This document shows positions 18,429 to 28,044 of a stretch of 64,000 nucleotides of DNA, piece after piece. Source of the DNA: Sphingobacteriia bacterium (GTDB lineage Bacteria > Bacteroidota > Bacteroidia > Chitinophagales > Chitinophagaceae); NCBI GenBank assembly GCA_017304675.1, contig JAFKLS010000016.1, positions 734,411 through 798,410 of the forward strand, given 5' to 3'. Every line of letters starts with the position of its first letter. Positions within the stretch are counted from its first letter, which is position 1. The position numbers and the translations under genes are program-made. The notes under the pieces were generated by a model, which saw only the letters and a list, made by a program, of their open reading frames with translations, was not told the DNA's origin and ran no database searches.

Positions 18429-19079
18429 ATGCAAAATGATATATTAACTGAAGAATTTGATGATGAAAATGAAGAAAGAATTGAAATTGAATTTGAAAAA
18501 AGTTCATCTACAATTTTATTTGTTGATATAACAGTATTTGCAACTCTTGTAAAGAGTTGTTATGAAGCAGCAGATAAAAAACTAAAGCAAAAACAAATAG
18601 CGAAGCTTTTATCAGCGGAAGATTTATGTGAGCATTATTGTGACAAAAAAACAAAGAGGCGTGTATTATCAGAATTTGACGAAATAGAACATGCACACGA
18701 GAGGATAACTGCTATTTATTTAGCACAGGCTGATTATGACGTTTTATTTGCCCCGAAAGGAATGTTTAAACGAGATCAAAAGAAATTTGATATTTACCTT
18801 TTAAAGGATGCCGTTATACTTGAAGCAGATCTGAAAAGTATTTCCAGTAAGAACCCGGATACCATCGCTAATAGGATAAAAGGAGGAGAAGCACAAGCAA
18901 AGAGAGTAGTAGTTCATATAGTTTCGGATGTGGATTATAAAACTTTAATTGACGGGTTAAGAGGTGGAGTGGAGAAAAGTTCGATTATAGAAATATTACT
19001 GATATACAAAAAGAAGTTTTATCGGTTGTCTAAAACCCTGATCCTCAGCAAGAAGATATTCGAGGTACTAAAAAAATAA
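18429..19079 (+). CDS. CdiA C-terminal tRNase-like (BECR-fold) domain protein
   Basis: 216 residues from ATG 18429; a TTG at 18414 is possible. The N-terminal half is acidic and helical. The C-terminal half VLFAPKGMFKRDQKKFDIYL, then VILEADLKSISSKNPDTIAN, then RIKGGEAQAKRVVVHIV resembles the CdiA-CT/BECR nuclease core (KKxD, E-x-K-x-I, RI..A..QA). Such domains cleave RNA, often tRNA. There is no secretion domain and no obvious immunity gene beside it, so it may be an intracellular element function rather than a secreted toxin. Confidence 0.55.
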   Translation: MQNDILTEEFDDENEERIEIEFEKSSSTILFVDITVFATLVKSCYEAADKKLKQKQIAKLLSAEDLCEHYCDKKTKRRVLSEFDEIEHAHERITAIYLAQADYDVLFAPKGMFKRDQKKFDIYLLKDAVILEADLKSISSKNPDTIANRIKGGEAQAKRVVVHIVSDVDYKTLIDGLRGGVEKSSIIEILLIYKKKFYRLSKTLILSKKIFEVLKK

Positions 19080-19103
19080 AAGGGCTACACTTGAAGCCCT
19101 TTT
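19078..19103 (+). terminator. Rho-independent terminator after the CdiA-like gene
   Basis: Stem aaaagggct / agccctttt with an eight-base loop, starting at the stop codon and followed by a short T-run. Confidence 0.85.
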
Positions 19104-19159
19104 AACGTCTTTGTCGTTGGGGGAGTTTTATCTCCAGCCGCCGATAGCACAAAAGTACT

Positions 19160-19360
19160 TGAAATTCTCATATTTCTTTAGATTTCTTTAGATTTCTTTA
19201 GATTTTTAATTGATTGATTTACCCACCGCTATAATTTCTGGTGTGCAGTCTTGTTGAAAATGAGAAAATATACAGATGAGAATAGACAACAGACGATAGT
19301 TGATAATGGACGACAGACCACGGGGGAATGAGATTCTGAATCAAGTTCAGAATGACGGGT
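19160..19360. repeat. Triple atttctttag tandem and a dispersed palindromic element
   Basis: Three tandem copies of the decamer atttctttag lie near 19170-19203. At 19330-19357 is the palindrome gagattctgaatcaagttcagaatgac, a type scattered elsewhere in the element (20066, 21349, 33321). The minus frame over it (19219-19410) is a translation of the repeat, not a gene. The remainder of 19104-19504 holds nothing else I can name. Confidence 0.65.
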
Positions 19361-19504
19361 TTTCGCGTGCCCCAAACTGACAGGGTGGGGGCATAAAAAT
19401 ATTTTTTCAAACTGATTAGTTATTTCTGTTTTGCCAATCGTCTTTTATATTCAAGTGTTATGTAATTGTGATGTGGGTATGAAGAAATTTTGAACAAAGT
19501 TTGA

Positions 19505-20773
19505 ATGGATTGTATGAACAGAATTGAAACTTTATTGGCTAAACTTTCTGATAACTCTCTTAATCAAGAGGAGTTTGATGAATTGTGTGAGTTATTGAAA
19601 GATAGTGAACTTAAAACCTTGTTCACAGATGCCTTGCTGGATGGTTTTGAAAAAGCCCCATTTTCTTATTTGGGTCAAGAGCAATTAGATGTGATGTTGC
19701 ATAAGGTACTTATACCTGAAGCAAAAGTAGTACCTATAAAACGCTACAGGTGGTTGCGGGTTACTGCGGCTGCAGCCATTTTTATGCTAGCTTTTGTGGG
19801 AATATGGTATTATTATTTAGGTGAAAGGGGAAAAGTAAAAAGTGACAATATTAATGCTATTGCTCGCAATGATATTGAAGCACCGAAAGCTACTAAAGCC
19901 ATGATCACTTTAAGCGATGGAAGACTAGTGGCTTTGGATAGCTTGCAAAACGGTACACTTGCTTTGCAGGGCAATACGCAAGTGGTGAAGAATGAAAGGG
20001 GGGAGATAGTGTACCAGTCCGCAGGGGGTAGTGGGCAGTCGATAGTCGATAGACGACAGACGATAGATGCTTCGACTACGCTCAGCATGACATATAATAC
20101 ATTAATAAATCCAAGAGGAAGTAAGGTGGTTTCTTTAACGCTTAGTGATGGAACTAAGGTGTGGTTGAATGCGGAAAGCAGTTTAAAATACCCGGTGGCA
20201 TTTAATGGCAGTATAAGGGAAGTTGCGATAACGGGGGAAGCATATTTTGAAGTGGCAACCAACCTCACCCCTAACCCCTCTCCAAAGGAGAGGGGGAAAA
20301 GAGTACCCTTTCATGTGAAGCTGCCGGATGGAAGTATTGTAGAAGATTTGAGTACGGAGTTTAATATTAATGCTTATGCGGATGAGGCTGCTATTAAAAC
20401 AACGCTTGTTGAGGGGGCAGTAAAATGGTCAACCGTTAACGGTCAATCGTCAATAGTGAAGCAAGGGGAGCAAGGCATGATTCTTCGACAAATTCCTTTA
20501 GATAAAATACATGTTATTAAAGATGCAGATGTTGAGCAAGCAACTGCATGGAAGAATGGATTATTTGCTTTTAATAAAGCGAGTTTGCAAGATGTGTTAA
20601 GGCAATTAAGCAAATGGTATGATGTAGATGTTACTTATGAAGGCGGCGTACCTGTAAGAGAGTTTGCCGGTGAAATGGAAAGGAATTTGAGCTTGCAGCA
20701 AGTGCTTACCATTTTAGAGAAAAACCAAGTGCATTTCAGGATTGAAGGGAAGAAGATAATAGTGGAGAAGTGA
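19505..20773 (+). CDS. FecR-family anti-sigma factor with DUF4974 domain and in-frame repeat insertions
   Basis: 422 residues; MNRIET at 19514 is an equally good start. The cytoplasmic N-terminus is helical (anti-sigma). One membrane segment (about residues 83-100, ITVTAA-like AAAIFMLAFVGIWYYYLG) is followed by a periplasmic FecR domain (SLTLSDGTKVWLNAESSLKYP, EVAITGEAYFEV, STEFNINAYADE) and a C-terminal DUF4974 (VLRQLSKWYDVDVTYEGG). It senses the state of the SusC transducer next door. Two dispersed repeats have inserted in frame: one near residues 188-196 and one encoding LTPNPSPKERG near residues 253-264. Its ECF sigma partner is not adjacent; a candidate lies at 33824-34432. Confidence 0.92.
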   Translation: MDCMNRIETLLAKLSDNSLNQEEFDELCELLKDSELKTLFTDALLDGFEKAPFSYLGQEQLDVMLHKVLIPEAKVVPIKRYRWLRVTAAAAIFMLAFVGIWYYYLGERGKVKSDNINAIARNDIEAPKATKAMITLSDGRLVALDSLQNGTLALQGNTQVVKNERGEIVYQSAGGSGQSIVDRRQTIDASTTLSMTYNTLINPRGSKVVSLTLSDGTKVWLNAESSLKYPVAFNGSIREVAITGEAYFEVATNLTPNPSPKERGKRVPFHVKLPDGSIVEDLSTEFNINAYADEAAIKTTLVEGAVKWSTVNGQSSIVKQGEQGMILRQIPLDKIHVIKDADVEQATAWKNGLFAFNKASLQDVLRQLSKWYDVDVTYEGGVPVREFAGEMERNLSLQQVLTILEKNQVHFRIEGKKIIVEK

Positions 20774-20816
20774 GATTGATGTGGAGATTTTAAATGTGCA
20801 AATGTGCAGATGGTTT

Positions 20817-21055
20817 TTACTTTTCTTTGGCTTGAACCAAAGAAAAGATAACAAAAGAAAGTTCAAGACTGCTGAATTGTTCTTTACTTTTTTGTCATTG
20901 CTACAAAAAAGTAACAAAAAAAATCTAGAACGAAGCCTCATCCGTCCTATGGACACCTTCTCCTTTAGAGAAGGAAAAAGGATGTTGATTTAATTACAGC
21001 CCATTCGTTCGGGTAGCAATGGTCGGCTGCTGTGCATAGTGGTATGAGCAAAGAT
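20817..21055. repeat. Repeat block A between fecR-like and susC-like genes
   Basis: Contains a hairpin around tttacttttttgtcattgct with acaaaaaagtaa (20884-20916) and acagcccatt...gtgcatagtggtatgagc (20996-21053). Both segments recur in the same order at 31811-31926. A different repeat (gcctcatccgtcc..., 20934-20985) interrupts this copy; that repeat also occurs at 31291-31342. No gene here. Confidence 0.7.
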
Positions 21056-21301
21056 TTTTTGTTTGATTTTTTTTAAGAAACTTTTCAGGTCGGTTGCAGA
21101 TGAGTTTTTGAATAAAGTAGCATGGACAGCAATGACGAGAAGTTGAGCCGATGAAAAAATAATTTCCAATTTTTTATGAAGAGCCGGTAGCTTGTAACAA
21201 GAGGCCGAAATGCTAGGAACATCTCGGCCGGGTGTTCGGGTTACCCAACAAAAATATACTGCGTGTAAACAATTATTGTTAAACCCAAACAAAACAAAAC
21301 T

Positions 21302-24300
21302 ATGCAATTGACTGCTTATTGCAAAGCATTGCCGTATGCTTATTCTTTGAGATGTTTCGACAAGCTCAACATGACAAGCGAGCTTGACATGACAAGGATG
21401 ACAAAGCAATGCCTGCTTATCCGAAAAACCTTGGTAGTTATGAAGTTGACGTGCATTTTATTATTGACCGCCTGTTTACAAGTAACCGCTAAAAGTTACA
21501 GCCAGCATGTAACTTTAAGAGCTAACAATGCACCGCTTGAACAAGTATTTAAAGAAATAAAGAAACAAACCGGCTATGTGTTTTTTTATGATGCACAAAT
21601 ACTGGCTGTAACCAAACCTGTAAGCATTGATGTAAGAAATGCCGATATTGATTTTACACTTAAAGAAATATTGAAAGGACAGGCGTTGGATTACTCTATT
21701 GAAAACAAAACCATTACTATTTTAAGAAAATTACCTGAAGAAAAAAAGAACATTACAGCTATTGGCAATGTTGCTATGCCTGCAACTATTGATGTGCATG
21801 GAGTAGTTAAAGACGAAACCGGCAAGCCCGCCGCAGGCGTAGCCGTAAAGGTAAAAGGTACTAACAAAGGCACTATCACCAACGATAACGGTGAGTTTAC
21901 CTTAACGGGTGTAGATGAAAATGCTACGCTTGTTTTTAGTGCCGTAAACCTGCAAACTTTTGAGTTGAAAGTAAGCGGCAAAACTGAGTTTGCCGTAAGC
22001 CTTAAAACCAAAACAAAAGAACTTGGCGAAGTGGCTGTTCAGGTAAACACCGGTTACCAGCAGATAAGCAAAGAACGTTTTGTTGGTTCTTACTCACAGT
22101 TGGATAGCGCCGATTTTCACCGGCGTGCCGGAATGAGTATTATTGACCGGTTAGACGGTACTGTACCGGGAGTATTGTTTAACAATAAAAAAGATGTCAA
22201 TTTTCCTATTCAGATAAGAGGTATCAGTACACTTGGTAATTATGGAATTTCTACTTCTCCTTTAATTGTGGTGGATAATTTTCCGATGCCGGAAACTTTT
22301 AGTCTTAGTAATATCAATGCCAATGATGTAGAAAGTGTTACCGTGTTGAAAGATGCCGCTGCGGCTTCTATCTGGGGTTCCCGTGCAGGTAATGGCGTGA
22401 TAGTAATCACCACTAAAAAAGGAAAATATAACCAACAGTTTCATTTGACGGTTTCTTCAAATACAACTATAACCGAAAAGTCCGATCTGTTTTATTATCC
22501 TACTATTACTCCTTCGGATTTTATTGACATTGAAACCTCTTTGTTTAATAAAGGTTTTTATAATTCTCTTATCAACAATACATCCAACCGACCAGTCATT
22601 TCCCCGGTAGTGGAAATCCTGGCAAGGCGAAAGATGAACCTGCTATCAGCGAGCGACTCTGCCAGTCAGATTGATGCGCTGCGTCATAACGATACACGGG
22701 ATGATTTGAATAAATATCTTTATCGCCTTGCCATACAGCAACAGCATTATTTAAGCTTTTCTGGTGGAAACAATGTGCTGGCTTACCAGTTGTCTGTTGG
22801 TTATAACCACAGTTTAAATAACTTACAAGGAAGTAAAGGGGCAGATCAATATACCATAAACAGCAATACAAGTTTTCGACCTGTTAAAAATCTTGAAATT
22901 CAAACAGGCATCAATTATACGCTGGGCGTTGATAAAAGCTCTCCATCACCCAATCTTCCAAGTTATCCATACGTCAAACTGGCTGCCGCTGATGGAACGC
23001 CTCTTGCTATTCCTTATCAATACCGCCAGGGGTATATTGATACAGCAGGCGCCGGAATATTGCAGGACTGGCATTATGTTCCGCTTAACGAAGTACGGTT
23101 GGCTGATAACAAAGTAACTCAAAGGTTCATCCGGCTGAATACTTCTATTGCCTATCAGTTTACTAATTGGCTAAGAGCAAGTATAAACTATCAGTATCAG
23201 AACGTGGCTGTTAATACTTTGAATTATCAAAGCATTAAGACATGGTTTACCCGTGATTTCATCAACCGGTACACCAATCCTAATGCGACAAGCAACGATT
23301 TGAGGTATCCGCTTCCTGTAGGTGGTATTCTTAATTTGAGTAATAGCCAGGCACAACTGTATAATGTGAGAGGCAACATTAATATTAATAAACGTTTTGG
23401 TGAGCATCAGTTATCAGCTATGCTGTCAGGAGAAATATCCGATTCCAAAGGCGGAGATTTAAGCGCCCAACGGTTATATGGCTATAATAATCAAACAGGC
23501 TCTTATACGGCATTGGTTAACTATTTTACCTATTACCCACTTTATTATGCAGCAGCTTACCCCGGTCAAACGGCAACGATTCCATCCATTGCCGGTTATT
23601 CGCAATCTGCTATTAACCGTTTTGTATCACTGTTAGGCAATGTTGCTTATACTTATAAGAACAGGTATAATTTCTATGCCAGTGCACGCAGGGACGGTGC
23701 AAATGTATTTGGTGTGAATACTAATAATAAATGGAAGCCGCTTTGGTCGGTGGGCGCCGGCTGGGAGTTGTCAAAAGAATCCTTCTATCATGTATCCTGG
23801 TTGCCCTATCTGAAGCTTAGAGGTTCTTATGGATATACAGGGAATGCTAATAACACACTTTCTGGAAGATTGACATTAAACAATTCTTCTTCAGTTGACC
23901 CAATAACTCTCCTTCCGTACAGTACTCCTAATATACCCCCTAATCCCGATTTGAAATGGGAAGAAACACGAATTGTTAATGCCGGGTTGGATTTTCAATT
24001 ATGGAAAAACCGTGTGGGAGGAAGCCTGGAAACTTTTTTTAAGCAGTCTTCTAATGTGATAGGCGATGCTTTGCTTCCACCTTCTTCCGGCGTTACTTCC
24101 GCTACCATAAATTATGCCAACCTCAAATCAACAGGTTTTGAATTTTCGATTAATTCTGTAAATACAAAAGGAGCTGTATCCTGGACCACTAATGCGGGAT
24201 GGAGTTATGCGAAAACAATAATCAAGGATGTATTAAATCTTATTAGCTACAAAACCTCGGTTTTTAATTCTTATGCATTAAATGCAGCGCCGGGACGTAT

Positions 24301-24967
24301 TGCTTACGGTATATCCAGCTACCGATGGGCTGGTTTAGACCCGGCAACAGGTGATCCGCAAGGTTATTATAAAGGGCAGGTTAGTAAAGACTATACTTCC
24401 ATACTTAATGATTCTATTCAGAACCAGGTGTTTCATGGCTCGGCTCTTCCCTTACATTCCATTTTTATCAAAAATAATATTAGCTGGAAAGGGTTTACGG
24501 TTTCTTTGAATATTACCGGACGCTTCGATTATTATTTCCGGGAATCGGCTTTGAATCTTAACTATTCAGATCAGGCAGGAGGAACTAACTATCTCGCCGA
24601 TTATTATCACAGGTGGCAAAAAAGCGGTGATGAAGTCTTTACTTCTGTTCCTTCAATGTCTTACCCTTCACCTGCTAATGCAGCCGATAGGAATACCTTT
24701 TACCAATTTGCCGCAATCCATGTAAAAAGAGGCGATAATATAAGGCTTCAGGATATAAGGCTCTCTTATCTATGGGATAATAAGAATAACAAAAGAATAC
24801 CTGTTCAAAGTGTTCAGTTCTTTTTTTATCCTAATAACCTGAACTGGATATTGTGGCGTGCTGAAAGTTCTCCTTACGATCCTGATTACTCTGGCGGTGG
24901 ATTGAATGGCGGAATAAGCATCCCAACCCCTAAAACCTGGACAGGAGGTATTACCATTAACTTTTGA
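21302..24967 (+). CDS. SusC/RagA-family TonB-dependent transducer with STN domain
   Basis: 1221 residues. The order is signal sequence, STN domain (APLEQVFKEIKKQTGYVFFY), carboxypeptidase-like beta-sandwich (GVVKDETGKPAAGVAVKVKG), plug (STSPLIVVDNFPMPETFSL, AAAASIWGSRAGNGVIVITT), then a long beta-barrel ending TGGITINF. The STN domain and the upstream FecR gene show it is a signalling transducer that also imports the ligand. The N-terminus is odd: RCFDKLNMTSELDMTRMTKQ is encoded by dispersed palindromes (21349-21402) inserted ahead of the signal sequence (VVMKLTCILLLTACLQVTAK). True initiation could be at 21302 or at an internal ATG. It pairs with the SusD gene 43 bp downstream. Confidence 0.95.
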   Translation: MQLTAYCKALPYAYSLRCFDKLNMTSELDMTRMTKQCLLIRKTLVVMKLTCILLLTACLQVTAKSYSQHVTLRANNAPLEQVFKEIKKQTGYVFFYDAQILAVTKPVSIDVRNADIDFTLKEILKGQALDYSIENKTITILRKLPEEKKNITAIGNVAMPATIDVHGVVKDETGKPAAGVAVKVKGTNKGTITNDNGEFTLTGVDENATLVFSAVNLQTFELKVSGKTEFAVSLKTKTKELGEVAVQVNTGYQQISKERFVGSYSQLDSADFHRRAGMSIIDRLDGTVPGVLFNNKKDVNFPIQIRGISTLGNYGISTSPLIVVDNFPMPETFSLSNINANDVESVTVLKDAAAASIWGSRAGNGVIVITTKKGKYNQQFHLTVSSNTTITEKSDLFYYPTITPSDFIDIETSLFNKGFYNSLINNTSNRPVISPVVEILARRKMNLLSASDSASQIDALRHNDTRDDLNKYLYRLAIQQQHYLSFSGGNNVLAYQLSVGYNHSLNNLQGSKGADQYTINSNTSFRPVKNLEIQTGINYTLGVDKSSPSPNLPSYPYVKLAAADGTPLAIPYQYRQGYIDTAGAGILQDWHYVPLNEVRLADNKVTQRFIRLNTSIAYQFTNWLRASINYQYQNVAVNTLNYQSIKTWFTRDFINRYTNPNATSNDLRYPLPVGGILNLSNSQAQLYNVRGNININKRFGEHQLSAMLSGEISDSKGGDLSAQRLYGYNNQTGSYTALVNYFTYYPLYYAAAYPGQTATIPSIAGYSQSAINRFVSLLGNVAYTYKNRYNFYASARRDGANVFGVNTNNKWKPLWSVGAGWELSKESFYHVSWLPYLKLRGSYGYTGNANNTLSGRLTLNNSSSVDPITLLPYSTPNIPPNPDLKWEETRIVNAGLDFQLWKNRVGGSLETFFKQSSNVIGDALLPPSSGVTSATINYANLKSTGFEFSINSVNTKGAVSWTTNAGWSYAKTIIKDVLNLISYKTSVFNSYALNAAPGRIAYGISSYRWAGLDPATGDPQGYYKGQVSKDYTSILNDSIQNQVFHGSALPLHSIFIKNNISWKGFTVSLNITGRFDYYFRESALNLNYSDQAGGTNYLADYYHRWQKSGDEVFTSVPSMSYPSPANAADRNTFYQFAAIHVKRGDNIRLQDIRLSYLWDNKNNKRIPVQSVQFFFYPNNLNWILWRAESSPYDPDYSGGGLNGGISIPTPKTWTGGITINF

Positions 24968-25010
24968 TTGGTGAAGGAAGAAAAATTGTTTAACAATAAA
25001 ACCACATACA

Positions 25011-26426
25011 ATGAAATCGGTCTATATAAAAATTAAACACGTTTTTAGTAAATATGGATTTATGGGATTGCTACTATCGTTTCTGTTACTATCGGGATGC
25101 AAAAAATTTCTTGATCAGAAACCAAAGATTTCCGATATTATTCCGACAACGTTAGATGATTTACAAAAACTCTTGGATAATGCAAATGGTACAATGAATA
25201 GCAGAGGAGTTGGTGCTTATGAAGAGCTGCTTACGGATAATCGTCTTATACTTGCTGCCGATTGGCAATCTTATGCTTCTATGAGTAGTCCCTCTTATCA
25301 ACAAGAATCTCAAAATTATATTTGGAGCGGCAATGCATTACCTGTTGAGAATTTTTGGACTTTCCCTTACATTAATCCTATTTATTACTCGAATATCGTA
25401 CTTGATTATCTTCCCCAAGTACAAGCGGGTCCGAATGAAAAATATAATACTATAAAAGGCTCTGCTCTGTTTTACCGGGCATTTGCCTTTTTTGGATTAT
25501 CACAGCTTTTTTGCAAGCCTTATTCCACTGACAATGCCGGCGATCCGGGTATTATATTAAGACTAACGTCCAATACCAGTGAAAAAACTAACCGGGCTAC
25601 CATACAGCAAACCTATGACCGTATTATTGGTGATTTGAAGGATGCCGTTAATCTTTTGCCTGAAACAAGAACTTTTGCCACACAGCCTTCCAAAACTGCA
25701 GCTTATGCATTATTGGCAAGGGTTTATCTCTCCATGAGAGATTATGCTAACGCAGGGCAATATGCTAACTCCGCTCTGCAATTAAAAAACACCTTAATAA
25801 ACTATAATACATTAATCCCAGTCGGCTCTCCGCCTATTAAATCGCTTAATCAAGAAGTGATATTTCATAATTATTCCTATCTATCAATAGTCTTACTTCT
25901 CAAACCCAATATTGATTCTAACTTGTATAAGTCTTATGATCCTAATGATTTGCGAAAAACTGTATTCTTTCTTCCAAATAATGGAGAATATAGTTTTAGG
26001 GGTAGTTATGATGGTAATGGGACATATTCGATTAGAAGTGTTTTTGATGGATTAGCTGTTGATGAAATGTACCTTATTCGGGCAGAAAGCTATGCCCGTG
26101 CAGGTAATAAAGATGCAGCTATGGCGGACTTAAATACATTGATGCAAAACAGGTGGAGTAATAACGGTAGCTGGTCGCCTTTTACAGCTACTGATGCAGC
26201 GGATGCACTGAACAAAATATTAACGGAAAGAAGAAAAGAACTGGTATGGCGTGGGTTGCGATGGTCTGATATTCGCCGGTTGAATCTGGAAGGCGCTAAT
26301 ATTACGTTGCAGAGAAATATTGCCGGCACTATTTACACTTTACCACCCAATGACCTGAGGTCGGTTATGCTCATCCCACTGTCGGAGATAAACAATAATC
26401 CCGGAGTTCAACAAAACCCGAGGTAA
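25011..26426 (+). CDS. SusD/RagB-family outer-membrane lipoprotein
   Basis: 471 residues. The lipoprotein signal LLLSFLLLSGCKKFLDQKP has a lipobox Cys and the typical CKKFLD start. TPR-like helices follow (KGSALFYRAFAFFGLSQLFC, TAAYALLARVYLSMRDYANA), then MYLIRAESYARAGNKDAAMA and ERRKELVWRGLRWSDIRRLN. It forms the surface lid on the SusC partner and binds the ligand. It sits in one run of plus-strand genes from the fecR-like gene to the DsbD-alpha-like gene. Confidence 0.95.
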   Translation: MKSVYIKIKHVFSKYGFMGLLLSFLLLSGCKKFLDQKPKISDIIPTTLDDLQKLLDNANGTMNSRGVGAYEELLTDNRLILAADWQSYASMSSPSYQQESQNYIWSGNALPVENFWTFPYINPIYYSNIVLDYLPQVQAGPNEKYNTIKGSALFYRAFAFFGLSQLFCKPYSTDNAGDPGIILRLTSNTSEKTNRATIQQTYDRIIGDLKDAVNLLPETRTFATQPSKTAAYALLARVYLSMRDYANAGQYANSALQLKNTLINYNTLIPVGSPPIKSLNQEVIFHNYSYLSIVLLLKPNIDSNLYKSYDPNDLRKTVFFLPNNGEYSFRGSYDGNGTYSIRSVFDGLAVDEMYLIRAESYARAGNKDAAMADLNTLMQNRWSNNGSWSPFTATDAADALNKILTERRKELVWRGLRWSDIRRLNLEGANITLQRNIAGTIYTLPPNDLRSVMLIPLSEINNNPGVQQNPR

Positions 26427-26466
26427 GCCGTATCAGCCAATAAGTTTTTCTTTAGTTTATCTAATA

Positions 26467-27987
26467 ATGAGGATTAGCATGAAGATAAGTATATGGTTAT
26501 TGAGTATGTTAGTAAGCCTGGCAGGTATTGCTCAAGCTGATTTGTCCTTGAAAATAAAAGATGATTGGTATTTGACTTACGGCAGTAATGGATTGAAAGT
26601 GGGAGATACAATGCCGGGTATACAGTTAAAAATGGTAAATGTTCCGACAGGCAAAAGCAGGCTGGCGGATTTCAAAGGAAAGCTCGTTATTTTAGATTTT
26701 TGGAGTACAAGTTGTTCAGTTTGCATTGATGACTTTCCATACATGGAGAGCCTGCAAAAGCAGTTCGGAGATAAGATACAGATAATACTTACTAATCCCT
26801 TTGAAACCCAGGAACAAATTCAGCAGCGGTTTAACGGACGGTATAAAGGGCGCATTAAAATACCGGACCTTCCTTCTATTGTAGCCAATTATTCATGGCA
26901 AACGTGGAATGAGTTGCTGCGTGTTTCTTCTTTATTCAAGGCTTTTCCTTGCCGTAGTGTTCCTTTGCATGTTTGGATAGATGGCAAGGGAATAATCCGG
27001 TTAATAGGCGGTCATGAAAACACATACCCGGATAAGATTAAAGATTTATTGGCTGGTAAAGAAATAGATTTTATTTACGGAAGTACGGCGCCCAACATTC
27101 CTAATTTATCAGAAGATAAAAAGGTATCTTATTATAAAGTGTTAGGAAGCTTAAAGCATACTCCCGTTTCTTATGGCAGCTTTATTACTCCTTACAATAA
27201 TGAGTTGAACGGAAATATTAACGTTATCATTGACAGTATCACTAACACTCAATCCCGTTATTTTATAAACCAGGATTTACTGTACCTCTACGAACAGGCA
27301 CTCTCTGGCACATGGAAAATCCCTTCGGATGTACTTTATTGTGCATTGCCCTTCTATAACGGAGGTGGCGGATTAGCTGTTTTTTCAAAAGGAGTGGATA
27401 CGGCAAACTACAGTTCCCGGGAAGAACTGACAGGAAGAAGGTCAACGGATAAAGACTTGCGAAAAAGCGAATACTGCTACGAACAAGTAGTACCGCTCGA
27501 CCTGCCTGATAAGAAGAAGCGTCAATATATGCTGGAGGATCTGAACCGGTATTTTGAACAGCGGCTGGGTACAACAGTAGTGGTGGAAAAGCGAAAAATT
27601 CCCTGTTATGTATTAGTTCGTCTTGCTGCGGAGGACAAAATAAGTTCCCCTGCGGGTAGTTCCGACGAAAGTGGGGTTAGTGTATTGGAGAAGGACGGAA
27701 AGAAGCTTAAAAAATTTACCGCAATTGACCTGCTTTCTGTGTTTCAGCTAACAATACCCGCCAATCCTGAACTTCAATCCTTTTTGTTGCAAAAAAAGCG
27801 GTCCAATAATCTTTTTTTATTGATGAACGGAACTGGTTGGATGGAGGATAAGAAGGTATCCCTGACGCTACCAATTGAAACTTTAAAAACGATGGATGAA
27901 CTTAATGTCGCCTTACATTCTTTTGGTTTAGGTATAGTAGAGCAGGAAAGAGAAATAGAAGTAATGGTGATAAAGCAGGTGAAATAA
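26467..27987 (+). CDS. TlpA-like thioredoxin-fold protein with C-terminal extension
   Basis: 506 residues. A signal peptide (MKISIWLLSMLVSLAGIAQA, from a possible start at 26479) precedes a thioredoxin/TlpA domain: GDTMPGIQLKMVNVPTGKSR, FKGKLVILDFWSTSCSVCID with redox Cys83 and Cys86, and VPLHVWIDGKGIIRLIGGH. The last 300 residues are a family-specific extension of unknown role, common in SusCD-linked Bacteroidetes TlpA proteins. It probably handles disulfides in the periplasm for the imported peptide or the locus proteins. The DsbD-alpha-like protein at 30679 could be its redox partner (inference). Confidence 0.88.
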   Translation: MRISMKISIWLLSMLVSLAGIAQADLSLKIKDDWYLTYGSNGLKVGDTMPGIQLKMVNVPTGKSRLADFKGKLVILDFWSTSCSVCIDDFPYMESLQKQFGDKIQIILTNPFETQEQIQQRFNGRYKGRIKIPDLPSIVANYSWQTWNELLRVSSLFKAFPCRSVPLHVWIDGKGIIRLIGGHENTYPDKIKDLLAGKEIDFIYGSTAPNIPNLSEDKKVSYYKVLGSLKHTPVSYGSFITPYNNELNGNINVIIDSITNTQSRYFINQDLLYLYEQALSGTWKIPSDVLYCALPFYNGGGGLAVFSKGVDTANYSSREELTGRRSTDKDLRKSEYCYEQVVPLDLPDKKKRQYMLEDLNRYFEQRLGTTVVVEKRKIPCYVLVRLAAEDKISSPAGSSDESGVSVLEKDGKKLKKFTAIDLLSVFQLTIPANPELQSFLLQKKRSNNLFLLMNGTGWMEDKKVSLTLPIETLKTMDELNVALHSFGLGIVEQEREIEVMVIKQVK

Positions 27988-28044
27988 AATTTTACTACAT
28001 AAAACAGGCTATAAATAAATCAATTAAATCAATCAATTAAAATT

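Noticed and set aside
19219..19410. Minus-strand frame with KPVILNLIQNLI
   Set aside because: It is the translation of a dispersed palindromic repeat, a common false gene in Bacteroidetes.
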